Assembly: GCF_009792235.1 (NCBI RefSeq)
Contig: NZ_CP046973.1
Span: 3,286,001 to 3,350,000, forward strand
Length of the DNA: 64,000 nt
DNA from: Microcystis aeruginosa FD4
GTDB taxonomy: Bacteria > Cyanobacteriota > Cyanobacteriia > Cyanobacteriales > Microcystaceae
Direction: 5' to 3'
Under the pieces are notes generated by a model. The model saw nothing but the letters and a program-made list of their open reading frames with translations. It was not told where the DNA came from and did not search any database. The number at the start of each line of letters is the position of its first letter. The first letter of the stretch is position 1. Positions 43,186 through 52,468 of the stretch are shown one piece after another. The position numbers and the translations under genes were made by a program.

Positions 43186-44409
43186 ATGTTTGTACTAGAA
43201 TACAAAGTTAAGCCAAAACCTAATCAGATAGAAGCCATTAATGAGGCAATACGAACAACCCAATTTGTTCGGAATAAAGTTCTGCGTTATTGGATGGATA
43301 ATCGGGGTGTTGGCAAAACAGAGTTATTTCGGTACAACACAGCATTAAGAAAAGAGTTTAAATTTGTTGATGATTTAAACTCCCATGCTTGCCAGACTGC
43401 CGTAGAAAGAACCTTGCGGGCAATTACTCGGTTTTACGATAATTGCCAAAATCAAGTTAAAGGAAAGAAAGGCTACCCTAAGTTTAAAAAACATTCCCGT
43501 TCTGTTGAGTATAAAGTATCTGGATGGAAGCTATCAAAAGATAAACGTCATATTACCTTTACAGACAAAAAAGGTATTGGGACTCTTAAACTGATTGGTT
43601 CTAGAGATATTAATTACTATCAACCAGAACAGATTAAACGGGTAAGAATCCTTAATCGTGCCGATGGTTATTATGTGCAGTTTTGCCTTAAATTAGACCC
43701 CAGAGACAGGGTTAAGCCTTTAACACCTTCCCAGAAAGCCACTGGGATTGATGTGGGATTAAAGTTTTTCTTAGTAGATAGCGAAGGCCATCAAATTGAT
43801 TGTCCGAACTACTATCGAAAAGCTGAAAAACAATTAAACCGATTAAATAAAAAAAAGTCAAAGAAATACCGTAAGGGTAAAAAACAATCTCGTAATTATC
43901 ACAAAGCTAGAAAGCGATATGCTCGGAAACATTTAAGAGTAAGTAGGCAACGAGAAGAGTTTGTCAAGAGTGTGGCACTCCGTTTAGTTAAGTCTAACGA
44001 CTTGATCGTCTATGAAAACTTGAATATCAAAGGCATGGTCAAAAATCGTCATTTAGCGAAGTCGATAACCGATGCAGGATGGTCTGTTTTTAGGCAATGG
44101 CTAGAGTATTTTGGGGACAAATACGGCAAGTTAACTATAGCTGTCTCACCTCATAATACGTCTCAAAATTGTTCTAATTGTGGACAAAAAGTCCAAAAGT
44201 CGCTATCTACTCGAACCCATGTTTGTCCTCATTGTGGATATACAGATTGTCGAGATAGAAACGCCGCTTTAAACATCTTGCAAAAGGGATTAAGTAGCGT
44301 GGGGCGCACGCAAACTTTAAACGCTTCGGGAGAGATTCCCTCTTGGTTGGTTGGAGAAATCCTGCTTGCTAACGGAGACTCAATGAACGAAGAATCCCCG
44401 TCTCTTTAG
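43186..44409 (+). CDS. tnpB: TnpB RNA-guided nuclease, canonical catalytic site
   Basis: The 407-residue protein has the RuvC triad intact: Asp189 (GIDVGLKFF), Glu277 (IVYENLNIKG), Asp357 (CRDRNAALNI), and a zinc finger with Cys329, 332, 347 and 350 (CSNCG and CPHCG). TnpB proteins are ancestors of Cas12 and cut DNA guided by an RNA from the element's right end. The end of the gene lies inside the right-end hairpin, as expected for such elements. Confidence 0.92.
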   Translation: MFVLEYKVKPKPNQIEAINEAIRTTQFVRNKVLRYWMDNRGVGKTELFRYNTALRKEFKFVDDLNSHACQTAVERTLRAITRFYDNCQNQVKGKKGYPKFKKHSRSVEYKVSGWKLSKDKRHITFTDKKGIGTLKLIGSRDINYYQPEQIKRVRILNRADGYYVQFCLKLDPRDRVKPLTPSQKATGIDVGLKFFLVDSEGHQIDCPNYYRKAEKQLNRLNKKKSKKYRKGKKQSRNYHKARKRYARKHLRVSRQREEFVKSVALRLVKSNDLIVYENLNIKGMVKNRHLAKSITDAGWSVFRQWLEYFGDKYGKLTIAVSPHNTSQNCSNCGQKVQKSLSTRTHVCPHCGYTDCRDRNAALNILQKGLSSVGRTQTLNASGEIPSWLVGEILLANGDSMNEESPSL

Positions 44410-44425
44410 ACGGGGAGCGTCAAAA
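44300..44425 (+). ncRNA. Putative omegaRNA (TnpB guide RNA scaffold)
   Basis: Inferred from the family: the guide scaffold is transcribed from the 3' end of tnpB across the right end. The terminal hairpin CCCCGTCT-CTTT-AGACGGGG is present. The guide would be the bases right after GTCAA (about 44423 onward: AAAACGGAAATAGTAAAAC). The 5' limit is a guess. Confidence 0.5.
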
Positions 44426-44556
44426 AACGGAAATAGTAAAACATCAGGGTTAAATTGTGGCAGTCAGAAAAAGATCAACTATACTGTTAGACTTAAACAG
44501 GTCATAACCCAATGACCATCTAGCTATAATCATGTCACCGCCACAAAAATCATTTT

Positions 44557-45981
44557 ATGCTTTCTGAGCCGGAACCGAGCGACACCCTCACCACTGCCAC
44601 CGTCAATATGGGCGATCAAAATACCGATATCAAGCCAATTTTAGCCTTAAAAGAGTTGGTCGCTAGTTTATATCGCGAACAAAACAAAGTTCAAAATCTC
44701 TTAAGTTCCCTCGGTTTTGCCCTGCGGAGTTTCAATAATTTAAACCAATTCCTCGATCTTACCCCCTTGATGGCCGCACGAGTGGCAGATGCAGAAGGAG
44801 GGGCGTTGATTTTGAGCAAAAATAACGGTCAAGTGGTGCTCGATCAACTCCATTGCCAAGATAATCAAATTAATGGGGAACTACGCCGACAATTAGAGGC
44901 AATTATCCGACAATTAAACCAAGAAGCGGCATTTGAGAATAAAAATAGTCGATCGCTCCTCGATAGTCTCGACCATAAAATCCGGCAAACTCTCGGGCAG
45001 GGTACACAGGTGTATAGTACACCTGTTTTGGTAAAAAATAGTGAGCGGGGACGTTTATACGTTTTCAGTCGCAATCCCGATTATGGTTGGACACCCACCC
45101 GTCGTAAACTGTTGCAGCTAGTGGCCGATCAAACGGCGGTGGCTATAGCTAATAATGAATTAACGATCGAATTGCGTGCCAAGGAACGTCAGGATCGAGA
45201 GTTAGAAATCGCTGCCGAAATCCAAAATCGTCTTTTACCCCGGCAATGTCCGAAAATTCAGGGGGTAGAATTGGCAGCCCACTGCAAAACGGCTAATCGT
45301 GTTGGTGGCGATTATTATGATTTTATCCCCTGCAACTACGATCAATTTAAACCGGCCAGGGAGGCGGAAAGGGAAGCTAGTACCGCTCCTTGGAGTATAG
45401 TCATCGGTGATGTCATGGGTAAAGGTGTCCCAGCAGGATTATTGATGACCATGACCCGGGGAATGTTGCGAGCGGAAGTATTAAATCGTCACTCCCCGGC
45501 CCAGATTTTGCGTCATCTCAATCGGGTTATGTATGCCGATCTCGATAACTCTCATCGTTTCGTGACATTATTTTATTCCGAGTATGATCCCCTGACGCGC
45601 CGTCTTGGCTACAGTAATGCCGCCCATTATCCCACCCTCTGGTGGCGAGCTAAACGGGGAGAGTTAGAGTCTCTCGACACGGAAGGGACATTAGTTGGTT
45701 TAGAGGCCGATTCTATCTATGACGATGCCCAAGTGCAATTAGAAGCGGGAGATACGCTGATTTATTATACCGATGGCTTTACCGATGCAGTCAACTCGAA
45801 AGGGGAAAGATTTGATCAGAAAAATTGGCTATCGGCAGTTAAAGAAGCCTGTCAACAGTACAACGATCCCGAACAGATTCTAGAATATTTATTTGGAAAA
45901 GTGGCCGCTTTTACTGGGTTAGGAGATGACAGTAGTGACGATATGACTTTAGTCGTTATGCGAGTGAAATCGGAGGAATAA
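44557..45981 (+). CDS. PP2C-type SpoIIE/RsbU phosphatase with GAF domain
   Basis: The 474-residue protein has a GAF-like domain (about residues 45-200, ending LVADQTAVAIANNELTIELR) and a SpoIIE-type PP2C domain from about 222 (EIAAEIQNRLLPRQCP, then NRVGGDYYDF and VIGDVMGKGVPAGLLM). Metal-binding Asp residues lie in GGDYYD, GDVMGKG and YYTDGFTDA, ending DDSSDDMTLVV. Such enzymes dephosphorylate anti-sigma-factor antagonists in stress responses. A possible -10 TATAAT lies at 44525-44530. Confidence 0.93.
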   Translation: MLSEPEPSDTLTTATVNMGDQNTDIKPILALKELVASLYREQNKVQNLLSSLGFALRSFNNLNQFLDLTPLMAARVADAEGGALILSKNNGQVVLDQLHCQDNQINGELRRQLEAIIRQLNQEAAFENKNSRSLLDSLDHKIRQTLGQGTQVYSTPVLVKNSERGRLYVFSRNPDYGWTPTRRKLLQLVADQTAVAIANNELTIELRAKERQDRELEIAAEIQNRLLPRQCPKIQGVELAAHCKTANRVGGDYYDFIPCNYDQFKPAREAEREASTAPWSIVIGDVMGKGVPAGLLMTMTRGMLRAEVLNRHSPAQILRHLNRVMYADLDNSHRFVTLFYSEYDPLTRRLGYSNAAHYPTLWWRAKRGELESLDTEGTLVGLEADSIYDDAQVQLEAGDTLIYYTDGFTDAVNSKGERFDQKNWLSAVKEACQQYNDPEQILEYLFGKVAAFTGLGDDSSDDMTLVVMRVKSEE

Positions 45982-46009
45982 ATCATCGGTTTCTAGCTAA
46001 TAAACTAGC

Positions 46010-47251
46010 CTAATTCTGCTCTTGCCAGGGAGCAAATAAAGGCAATAAAGCTAACCCTGGTAAAGCGGCAATTACCGTGATTAAAAAGAACCACTGCCAA
46101 CCGATTGCCGCGGCTAAAACTCCGGCGGGAGCCACCAAAATATCGCGACTAAAGGCCATTAAACTTGATAAAAGGGCGTACTGAGTAGCGGTAAAACGAG
46201 CATTACAAAGACTCATTAAAAAAGCCACAAAAGCGGCAGTGCCTAAGCCGCCGCAGAAGTTTTCAATATTAATAGCTAAGACCATAAAAGGATAATTTTG
46301 CCCTAAATTTGCTAAAGTAAAATAGGCTAAATTACTAAGAGCTTGCAACACACCAAAAATCCAGAGCGATCGATTAATTCCCCAACGACTTAACAGGGAA
46401 CCACCTAATAAAACTCCCACCATAGTTGCTATCATGCCCATACCGCCTTGGATCGCCCCGATATCGGTTTGACTGAAACCAGTTTTTAAGAGAAAAGGAG
46501 TCACCATATTATTAACTAAAGCATCCCCTAAACGATAGAGAACAATAAAGGCGAGAATGCCGATTCCTTGACCGAATCGATAGCGTTGAAAAAACTCCCA
46601 GAAAGGCAACCAAACCGCCGCTAAAAGAGTTTGAGGAGTATCATCCCTAGGGGGAGTAGCTGGGGCGAAAAAAGACCAAATAATCGTTAAAGCCATCAAT
46701 CCAGCTAGGAAAAGATAGACGAGAGGCCAGGGAAAGTGATCAGCTAAAATTAAAGCGATTGAACCGGTTAAAATTAAAGCCAAACGATAACCTAAAACCC
46801 CGATCGCCACCCCAGCACCCATCTCCCATTTTTCTAAAATATCTGTGCGATAGGCATCGTAGGCAATATCTTGAGTAGCACTAAAAAAAGCAATCAGTAA
46901 AGCATTAATTGCCAATAATTCCCAAGATTGTTTTGGTTGTTGAAAAGCCATGAAACCAATCGCTAAAGTTAAACAAATTTGAGCGATTAAAATCCAACCG
47001 CGACGACGACCAAGCAGCGGGGGAAGATAGCGATCAAGTAAGGGAGACCACAGAAATTTGAGAGAGTAGGGGAGAGCGACTAAACTAAATAAACCGATCG
47101 ATTTCAGATCAACTCCTTCGGTGGTCATCCAAGCTTGCAGGGTGCGACTGGTGAGCAATAAGGGCAATCCGGAAGCGAAACCTAAGAATAACAAAGCCGC
47201 CATTTTTTGACTGCGGAACACTTGCAAATAAGCGGAAATTTCTTTGATCAT
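46010..47251 (-). CDS. AmpG-like MFS permease
   Basis: The 413-residue major-facilitator protein has about 12 membrane helices. The start FLGFASGLPLLLTSRTLQAW, then LPYSLKFLWSPLLDRY and TQDIAYDAYRTDIL, are hallmarks of AmpG, which imports muropeptides (GlcNAc-anhydroMurNAc peptides) for cell-wall recycling. The substrate is inferred from the family. Confidence 0.88.
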   Translation of the reverse strand: MIKEISAYLQVFRSQKMAALLFLGFASGLPLLLTSRTLQAWMTTEGVDLKSIGLFSLVALPYSLKFLWSPLLDRYLPPLLGRRRGWILIAQICLTLAIGFMAFQQPKQSWELLAINALLIAFFSATQDIAYDAYRTDILEKWEMGAGVAIGVLGYRLALILTGSIALILADHFPWPLVYLFLAGLMALTIIWSFFAPATPPRDDTPQTLLAAVWLPFWEFFQRYRFGQGIGILAFIVLYRLGDALVNNMVTPFLLKTGFSQTDIGAIQGGMGMIATMVGVLLGGSLLSRWGINRSLWIFGVLQALSNLAYFTLANLGQNYPFMVLAINIENFCGGLGTAAFVAFLMSLCNARFTATQYALLSSLMAFSRDILVAPAGVLAAAIGWQWFFLITVIAALPGLALLPLFAPWQEQN

Positions 47252-47559
47252 AGAGGGGGGGTAGGAGGATAGATTAGATTAAACAATATAGTTAATTGAC
47301 CCAAAAAGAAAGAGATTAGTTCTGACCGGCATCGTCCCATCTTAACCATTGCCCGGCGATCAAAAAAAATTCCCGAAAAATAGCGGTCTTTCCCCCAGCC
47401 GGGGCTATAGGCAGTAGAATGGATGAGATTTTGATTCAGTAGTCTTGAAAAATTGCGGTCTTCTCCCTAAGATAGATGCTTGATTCCCCCAACTAAATCC
47501 CACCCCTATTTAACCTTCCCAGATAAGGACTGCCATCCCCACCTTCCCCGCCGACTCCT
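47252..47559. other. Intergenic region with a short direct repeat
   Basis: GAAAAATAGCGGTCTT near 47375 recurs as GAAAAATTGCGGTCTT near 47448. GGACTGCCAT at 47528 matches the inverted pair in the 15.7-kb region. There is no coding frame of note. Confidence 0.4.
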
Positions 47560-48180
47560 GTGATTAAAGTGGACTACTGTTTTATCTCATACCTATTGTC
47601 TCATCCCTCCGACTCGGAAGCGACTGGTGACACTGCCGCCATTACCGTCGAGGTGCGTTTGGCCCAAAGCCAAGATCTCAAAACCTTGGCGGAGATTCTC
47701 ACCGATAGTTTTTTCCCCACGGCCAATTATTGGTCTTTTCTGCGTCCTATCTTTAAATTAGGCATTTACGAGGACTTACGGGGACGATTGCGCGGTGATA
47801 CCCCTTACTATCACTGTCTGGTAGTCAGTCAAACCAGCGTCACCGCCACGGGTTCTCAGGAAGTTATTGTCGCTACGGCGGAAATCGGCTTAAAATCCAG
47901 TTCTTTTTTGGCTGTTCCCATTCCTTATATTTCTAATTTAGCCGTTAGTCCCGATCGCCGGCGTGCCGGTCTGGCCCGGAGATTGCTGCTCAAGTGTGAA
48001 CAGATCGCTAGAGAATGGGGTTTTGAGGAACTTTCCCTCCACGTTCTCGATAATAATCTAGCAGCCCAGTCACTGTACTTAAGTAGCGGTTATCGTCTGC
48101 AAAAAACCGACGGTTGGTTGGTCAATTGGTTATTTAATCGACCACAAAAGTTATTTCTGCACAAGAAAATCAGCCATTGA
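47560..48180 (+). CDS. GNAT-family N-acetyltransferase
   Basis: The 206-residue protein has the acetyl-CoA-binding signature in the C-terminal half: IPYISNLAVSPDRRRAGLAR, then RLLLKCEQIAREWGFEELSL and HVLDNNLAAQSLYLSSGYRL. The substrate is unknown. GTG at 47560 is the start used; the first 25 residues are of low complexity for a GNAT, and the true start may lie a little further in. The gene ends at the edge of a large tandem-repeat block. Confidence 0.85.
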   Translation: MIKVDYCFISYLLSHPSDSEATGDTAAITVEVRLAQSQDLKTLAEILTDSFFPTANYWSFLRPIFKLGIYEDLRGRLRGDTPYYHCLVVSQTSVTATGSQEVIVATAEIGLKSSSFLAVPIPYISNLAVSPDRRRAGLARRLLLKCEQIAREWGFEELSLHVLDNNLAAQSLYLSSGYRLQKTDGWLVNWLFNRPQKLFLHKKISH

Positions 48181-48213
48181 GGAGATAGGAGATAGGAGAT
48201 AGGAGATAGGAGA
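48180..48213 (+). repeat. Heptamer tandem repeat (GGAGATA)n
   Basis: About four to five copies start right at the stop codon of the acetyltransferase gene. Confidence 0.85.
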
Positions 48214-48217
48214 CTCC

Positions 48218-48470
48218 GAGACAGGTTTTAGGTGTTGGGGGTTGGAGTTTTGGGGTTTTGGGGTTTTGGGGTTTTAGTTCAATTTCCCCACTTCCCCACT
48301 TCCCCACTTCCCCACTTCCCCACTTCCCCACTTCCCCACTTCCCCACTTCCCCATCCCCCCACTTCCCCACTTCCCCACTTCCCCATCCCCCCACTTCCC
48401 CATCCCCCCACTTCCCCACTTCCCCACTTCCCCACTTCCCCACTTCCCCACTTCCCCACTTCCCACACCC
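48218..48470. repeat. STRR block: (ACTTCCCC)n octamers, about 190 bp, with shared flank
   Basis: More than twenty CTTCCCCA units, a few shortened to CCCATCCC, follow a flank (GGTTTTAGGTGTTGGGGG and onward). The flank and octamers also occur at 26699-26779 in the opposite orientation. Long open frames across the block on both strands are artefacts of the repeat. Confidence 0.9.
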
Positions 48471-48684
48471 CACACCCACGAAAAACTTTTTGCTGCAAAG
48501 CCTAGATATTTCTCCAAAATTGCGATGCAGAACAATTATAAGGAAAAATTCTGCTATATTATCTGCTAACTCTCTAGAAAACCCGATTAGTTTCATAATC
48601 TTTTCCGGGTATCTGAGAAAACAAATAGTTGATCTCTTTAAATATGGTTTTAGGGAGATACTTAGTGACTGTGTGAGGCAATTT

Positions 48685-50097
48685 GTGGTTAATAAGACGA
48701 AATCAAGGCTTAAAAGCGCAAAATCAGGCAAATTAGCGGCTAAACCTGTTAAAAAGCGGCGATTGTCCAGTAAATGGTTCCTGACAGCCCTAGGCTTAAC
48801 CGGCTGCGCCCTAGTTTCCGCTACGGCCGGTGCTATGTTGGCTGTGTCTCTCTCCTCCACACCTTTGCGACAAGCTGCTCTCAGTCCCGAAGAAGCCGCC
48901 GCTTTTAACAATCAGCAGGCGATATCCTATCAAAATCTGCAACTTCCCGCCCTCAACCGTCCCGTTAATATTCTGGTAGTTGGCGCGAAAGTGTTGACAT
49001 CCGATGTCAAGGAGGCACAAACCCCAGATCTGGGTTATCATGCCCCGGTTGATTCCTTGGATGGTTTAACCGATACCATGCTGTTACTGCGTTTTGACCC
49101 CCAAAGACAGAAGTTAACCATGCTTTCCATCCCCCGGGATACCCGCACCGATATCGAGGGTTACGGGGAGAAAAAAATCAATGAAGCTAACGCCCTCGGG
49201 GGACCTGCTTTAACGGCGGAAACGGTTAGTCATCTTTTGGACGGAGTCGCTATCGATCGCTATATTCGCATTAATGTGCAGGGTGTGGAAAAATTAATTG
49301 ATGCTTTGGGGGGGGTGACGGTATATGTTCCCAAAGACATGAAGTACAAAGATTTTAGTCAACACCTCTACATTGACCTGAAAAAAGGGGAACAACACCT
49401 CAACGGTGAGAAATTCCTCCAGTTTGCCCGTTTTCGTTACGACGCTAACGGCGATATCGGTCGTATCCAACGACAACAGGAATTAATGCGGTCTTTAGTA
49501 GAACAAACCCTAAAACCAGCAACTTTATTGAAAATTCCCGATATTATTAAGGTTATCCGCACTCATATCGATACTAATCTCAGTTTAGAGGAGTTACTCG
49601 CTCTAGCCGGTTTTGCCTCTAAAACTCAGCGCGCTGATGTGCAAATGCTACTGCTACCAGGGGACTTTAATGGTGATGGTCGGCAAGGGATCAGTTATTG
49701 GTTGCCCAATCAAAGTAAAATTCAAGAGCTAGTGGCTCAACATTTTAACCACGGCTCTTTTATGGCTGACATTGAGGAAACCACGCGAACGACTCGCATA
49801 GCTGTGGAAGATAGCATCGATAATCCAGAAGCGGTGCAAACTCTAGTCAGATATCTGCGCTCGTTTGGTTATGAAAATGTTTTTGTCTCTAAGTCTTCAT
49901 CGCCAATTCTAGAAACTACCAAAATTATTGCTCAAAAAGGGGATAATTCCCTGGCTGCTGCCCTGCATAATACCCTTGGTGTCGGGGAAGTTTTGGTGGA
50001 AAGTACGGGGAATCTCGCTTCTGATGTGACGATTAAAATCGGTCAAGATTGGCAAGAAAAATCAGCTAATCTTTCTGAGCCATCCCTAGGCAACTAA
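48685..50097 (+). CDS. LytR-CpsA-Psr (LCP) family cell-wall glycopolymer ligase
   Basis: The 470-residue membrane protein has a basic N-terminus, one membrane helix (FLTALGLTGCALVSATAGAM), the LCP catalytic domain (LTDTMLLLRFDPQRQKLTML, then SIPRDTRTDI and GRIQRQQELMRSLV with the active Arg and Asp residues) and a LytR_C domain at the end. LCP enzymes transfer glycopolymers from lipid carrier to peptidoglycan. GTG at 48685 is chosen because GAGG lies six bases upstream; the open frame continues back into the octamer repeat, but that is not a gene. Confidence 0.92.
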   Translation: MVNKTKSRLKSAKSGKLAAKPVKKRRLSSKWFLTALGLTGCALVSATAGAMLAVSLSSTPLRQAALSPEEAAAFNNQQAISYQNLQLPALNRPVNILVVGAKVLTSDVKEAQTPDLGYHAPVDSLDGLTDTMLLLRFDPQRQKLTMLSIPRDTRTDIEGYGEKKINEANALGGPALTAETVSHLLDGVAIDRYIRINVQGVEKLIDALGGVTVYVPKDMKYKDFSQHLYIDLKKGEQHLNGEKFLQFARFRYDANGDIGRIQRQQELMRSLVEQTLKPATLLKIPDIIKVIRTHIDTNLSLEELLALAGFASKTQRADVQMLLLPGDFNGDGRQGISYWLPNQSKIQELVAQHFNHGSFMADIEETTRTTRIAVEDSIDNPEAVQTLVRYLRSFGYENVFVSKSSSPILETTKIIAQKGDNSLAAALHNTLGVGEVLVESTGNLASDVTIKIGQDWQEKSANLSEPSLGN

Positions 50098-50120
50098 GAA
50101 AAAAATCAAGTTTATCTGGG

Positions 50121-50807
50121 TTATTTATTAGCCAAAGTTTGACAAAAATCTTGGTGTTCTTGACTAGCTATTCCTTGTTGTAATATTGCCAAAACTGCGG
50201 CTAAATTCCCCGATAATAAAGCATTTTTATCTAGCCATAATCCAGGGAAGACTTGGGAGCAAAAGATGTTATTTTGATTAGATTCTAGGGGCAAATATTT
50301 CCCATCAGTTAAGCGAAACCAGTCCAATTGAACGTCATAAACTCGCCAAATAATATACTCTTGTACTCCATGGTGACGATAAACTTTGAGTTTTTCGTGT
50401 AAATCGTAGGAAGCGGTAGAAGCAGCAATTTCCACGATTAATTCCGGCGCGCCTTCTACATAATCATCTTCACTAATGCTTGATTGTCCACTGGTTTCTA
50501 TTCTTAATAAAGCATCTGGTTGTGGTTGATTATCCCCATCAAGTCGCACAGTAGTATTATCCAGTGTTTCTACCCCCGGTGTCGCCACTTCGTAGGCAGT
50601 TAACCAACCGATAAGATTAGCGTGGGGTTTACCGTGGTTTTTGGCTCTCACTGCGGCTGCCATATAAACAACTCCTGCGATTAATTCAGCTTTTTTTAGC
50701 TGTGTCATTGCTTGATAACGGCGCTCGAATTCGGGACGAGTTAATCTATCGCCATTTTCGAGAGGAGGAATAGATACAGGGGAAATTATCGAAGTAGATA
50801 AGCTCAT
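50121..50807 (-). CDS. Uma2-family endonuclease-like protein
   Basis: The 228-residue Uma2 (DUF820) protein of PD-(D/E)XK fold has the acidic and Lys residues in QPDALLRIE, PELIVEIAAS and HEKLKVYRHHG. The role of this large cyanobacterial family is unknown. It is about 80 percent identical in sequence feel to the neighbouring gene at 50840-51532 (a tandem duplicate). Confidence 0.85.
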   Translation of the reverse strand: MSLSTSIISPVSIPPLENGDRLTRPEFERRYQAMTQLKKAELIAGVVYMAAAVRAKNHGKPHANLIGWLTAYEVATPGVETLDNTTVRLDGDNQPQPDALLRIETSGQSSISEDDYVEGAPELIVEIAASTASYDLHEKLKVYRHHGVQEYIIWRVYDVQLDWFRLTDGKYLPLESNQNNIFCSQVFPGLWLDKNALLSGNLAAVLAILQQGIASQEHQDFCQTLANK

Positions 50808-50839
50808 AATATTGACCGATAGTTGATATTTTTACCTCG

Positions 50840-51532
50840 CTAGATGGAATTAGCATTGAGCAAATTTTCTCGAAATATTTGATATTCTTGACTAGCTATT
50901 CCTTGCTTTAACACCTCCAAAACTGCGGCTAAATTACCCGATAATAAAGCATTTTTATCCAGCCACAATCCAGGAAAGACTTGGGAGCAAAATATCTTAT
51001 CTTGATTTGATTCTAGGGGCAAATATTCCCCATCAGTTAAGCGAAACCAATCCAATTCTTGGTCATCTACTCGCCAGATAATATACTCTTGCACTCCATG
51101 GCGACGATAAACTTTGAGTTTTTCGTGTAAATCGTAGGAAGCGGTAGAAGCGGCAATTTCCACGATTAATTCCGGCGCACCTTCCAGATAACCATCTTCA
51201 CTAATGCTTGATTGTCCACCGGTTTCTATTCTTAATAAAGCATCTGGTTGTGGTTCATTATCCCCATCCAGTCGCACAGTAGTATTATCTGCTAATTCTA
51301 CCCCCGGTGTAACGTACCAATAGTATCCTAACCAAGTGATAATACGAGCGTGAGGATTGCCATGATTTTTGATGCGGACGGGGGATGCCATATAAACAAC
51401 TCCTGCGATTAATTCAGCTTTTTTTAGCTGTGTCATTGCTTGATAACGGCGCTCGAATTCGGGACTGGTTAATCTATCACCATTTTCGAGAGGGGGAATA
51501 ATATGGGGGGAAACAGTGTTAGTCGATAGCAT
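50840..51532 (-). CDS. Uma2-family endonuclease-like protein, tandem paralogue
   Basis: The 230-residue Uma2 protein shares long identical stretches with its neighbour (GDRLTSPEFERRYQAMTQLK; PELIVEIAAS; VFPGLWLDKNALLSGNLAAV). The most divergent part is around residues 65-80 (RIITWLGYYWYVTPGVELAD against NLIGWLTAYEVATPGVETLD) and the C-termini. The gap to the neighbour is 32 bp. Confidence 0.85.
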   Translation of the reverse strand: MLSTNTVSPHIIPPLENGDRLTSPEFERRYQAMTQLKKAELIAGVVYMASPVRIKNHGNPHARIITWLGYYWYVTPGVELADNTTVRLDGDNEPQPDALLRIETGGQSSISEDGYLEGAPELIVEIAASTASYDLHEKLKVYRRHGVQEYIIWRVDDQELDWFRLTDGEYLPLESNQDKIFCSQVFPGLWLDKNALLSGNLAAVLEVLKQGIASQEYQIFRENLLNANSI

Positions 51533-51687
51533 AATTTTTGGCTCATCAAGAAACTACTATCAAGGCTTAAGTTTTCTTACCAGACTCAGTTAATTTATCG
51601 ATTAGGTTAAGCTGGGTATCGAGAGCATCGAAGATATCCTATACTTATTTTACAGCGTTTCTCATCATTTACCTGGAACCTTGCGCC

Positions 51688-52329
51688 ATGTTTGCCTTAG
51701 TTTCACCAGATAAAATCGAGCTACCAGCGGGATCCTTAGTGAGATTACCTGCCACCTGGCTAGATTATCAAACTTTGTCTCGGCAAAGGGGCGACAATTC
51801 TCGACCTAAAATCAAATATCACAATGGAGAAGTCTTGCTTATGTCTCCACTTCCCAAGCATGGGCGGGATGCCCATTTAATTGCTAATATTATCACCACC
51901 TTATTGGATTATCTGGGGCGTGAGTACGAGGCTTTTACTCCCGTAACCATGGAATTACCAGAAACAAGTGGTATTGAACCAGATTATAGTTTTTATATTG
52001 ACCATTGGCCAGCTATAGCAGGGAAAGCCAGAATTGACTGGGTAAATGATCCTCCCCCCGATTTAGTATTAGAAATTGATGTCACCAGTTACTCGAATGT
52101 GGATGATTATTTGCCTTATAAAGTGCCTGAAATTTGGTTGTATCGTCAGAAAAATCTCTATATTTATTGGCTAGAGAATCAAGAGTATATCCCGCGCCAT
52201 CAAAGTCAATATTTTCCTAACTTTAACCTACAAAATCTAGTTTCTTTCTGTGGGGAAATTGCCGACAATCGCAATAGTAGTATGGCAATTCGTCAACTAA
52301 AACAACATCTCGAAGATTTTTATAAGTAG
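51688..52329 (+). CDS. Uma2-family protein, divergent member
   Basis: The 213-residue Uma2 protein is of another subgroup: KIKYHNGEVLLMSPLPKHG, then EPDYSFYIDHW and PDLVLEIDVTSYSNVDDYLP. The active-site-like acidic residues are present, but the usual Lys in the next helix (EKLKVY in the two genes to the left) appears as YLPYKVPEIW, an altered arrangement. It is divergent from the tandem pair. Confidence 0.82.
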   Translation: MFALVSPDKIELPAGSLVRLPATWLDYQTLSRQRGDNSRPKIKYHNGEVLLMSPLPKHGRDAHLIANIITTLLDYLGREYEAFTPVTMELPETSGIEPDYSFYIDHWPAIAGKARIDWVNDPPPDLVLEIDVTSYSNVDDYLPYKVPEIWLYRQKNLYIYWLENQEYIPRHQSQYFPNFNLQNLVSFCGEIADNRNSSMAIRQLKQHLEDFYK

Positions 52330-52345
52330 GGAGGCACAATTATTT

Positions 52346-52413
52346 GTAGGATGGGTTAGCGCACTTCGTAACATGAGCGGGCGTTGGGTTTCATGCTTCA
52401 ACCCAACCTACGT
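52346..52413. mobile_element. Small element related to MITE B
   Basis: GTAGGATGGGTTAGCG at the left and CAACCCAACCTACG at the right are imperfect inverted repeats. The ends resemble those of element B, but the interior is different and only about 40 bp. It lies just ahead of the hydrogenase protease gene. Confidence 0.6.
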
Positions 52414-52438
52414 TCATCTTATATTTAATTCCACTTTG

Positions 52439-52466
52439 TACCTCATCATTAAGATAACTGCTATAA
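52439..52466 (+). repeat. Dispersed 27-bp motif, copy 3
   Basis: It ends two bases before the ATG of the hydrogenase protease gene (52469), so it replaces the normal ribosome-binding-site position. Compare 15411, 40858 and 59381. Confidence 0.7.
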
Positions 52467-52468
52467 CC

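Larger units (their letters stand above)
43083..44425 (+). mobile_element. IS200/IS605-group element with TnpB only (IS1341-type)
   Basis: The left side has a hairpin (AGCCG...CGGCT, 43083-43115) and the right side a perfect 8-bp stem CCCCGTCT/AGACGGGG (44396-44415) followed by GAGCGTCAA. The hairpins and the lack of a target duplication fit IS605 elements. There is no tnpA, so it can move only with help from another copy. Exact ends are approximate. Confidence 0.75.

Noticed and set aside
48283..48470. CRISPR array
   Set aside because: Units are contiguous octamers without spacers. No cas genes or direct-repeat/spacer pattern occurs anywhere in the window.
48232..48684. Long open frames on both strands across the octamer repeats, including one reaching into the LCP gene
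   Set aside because: They arise because the 8-bp repeat lacks stops in several frames. The encoded peptides are low-complexity repeats, and a good ribosome-binding site and start for the real gene lie after them at 48685.
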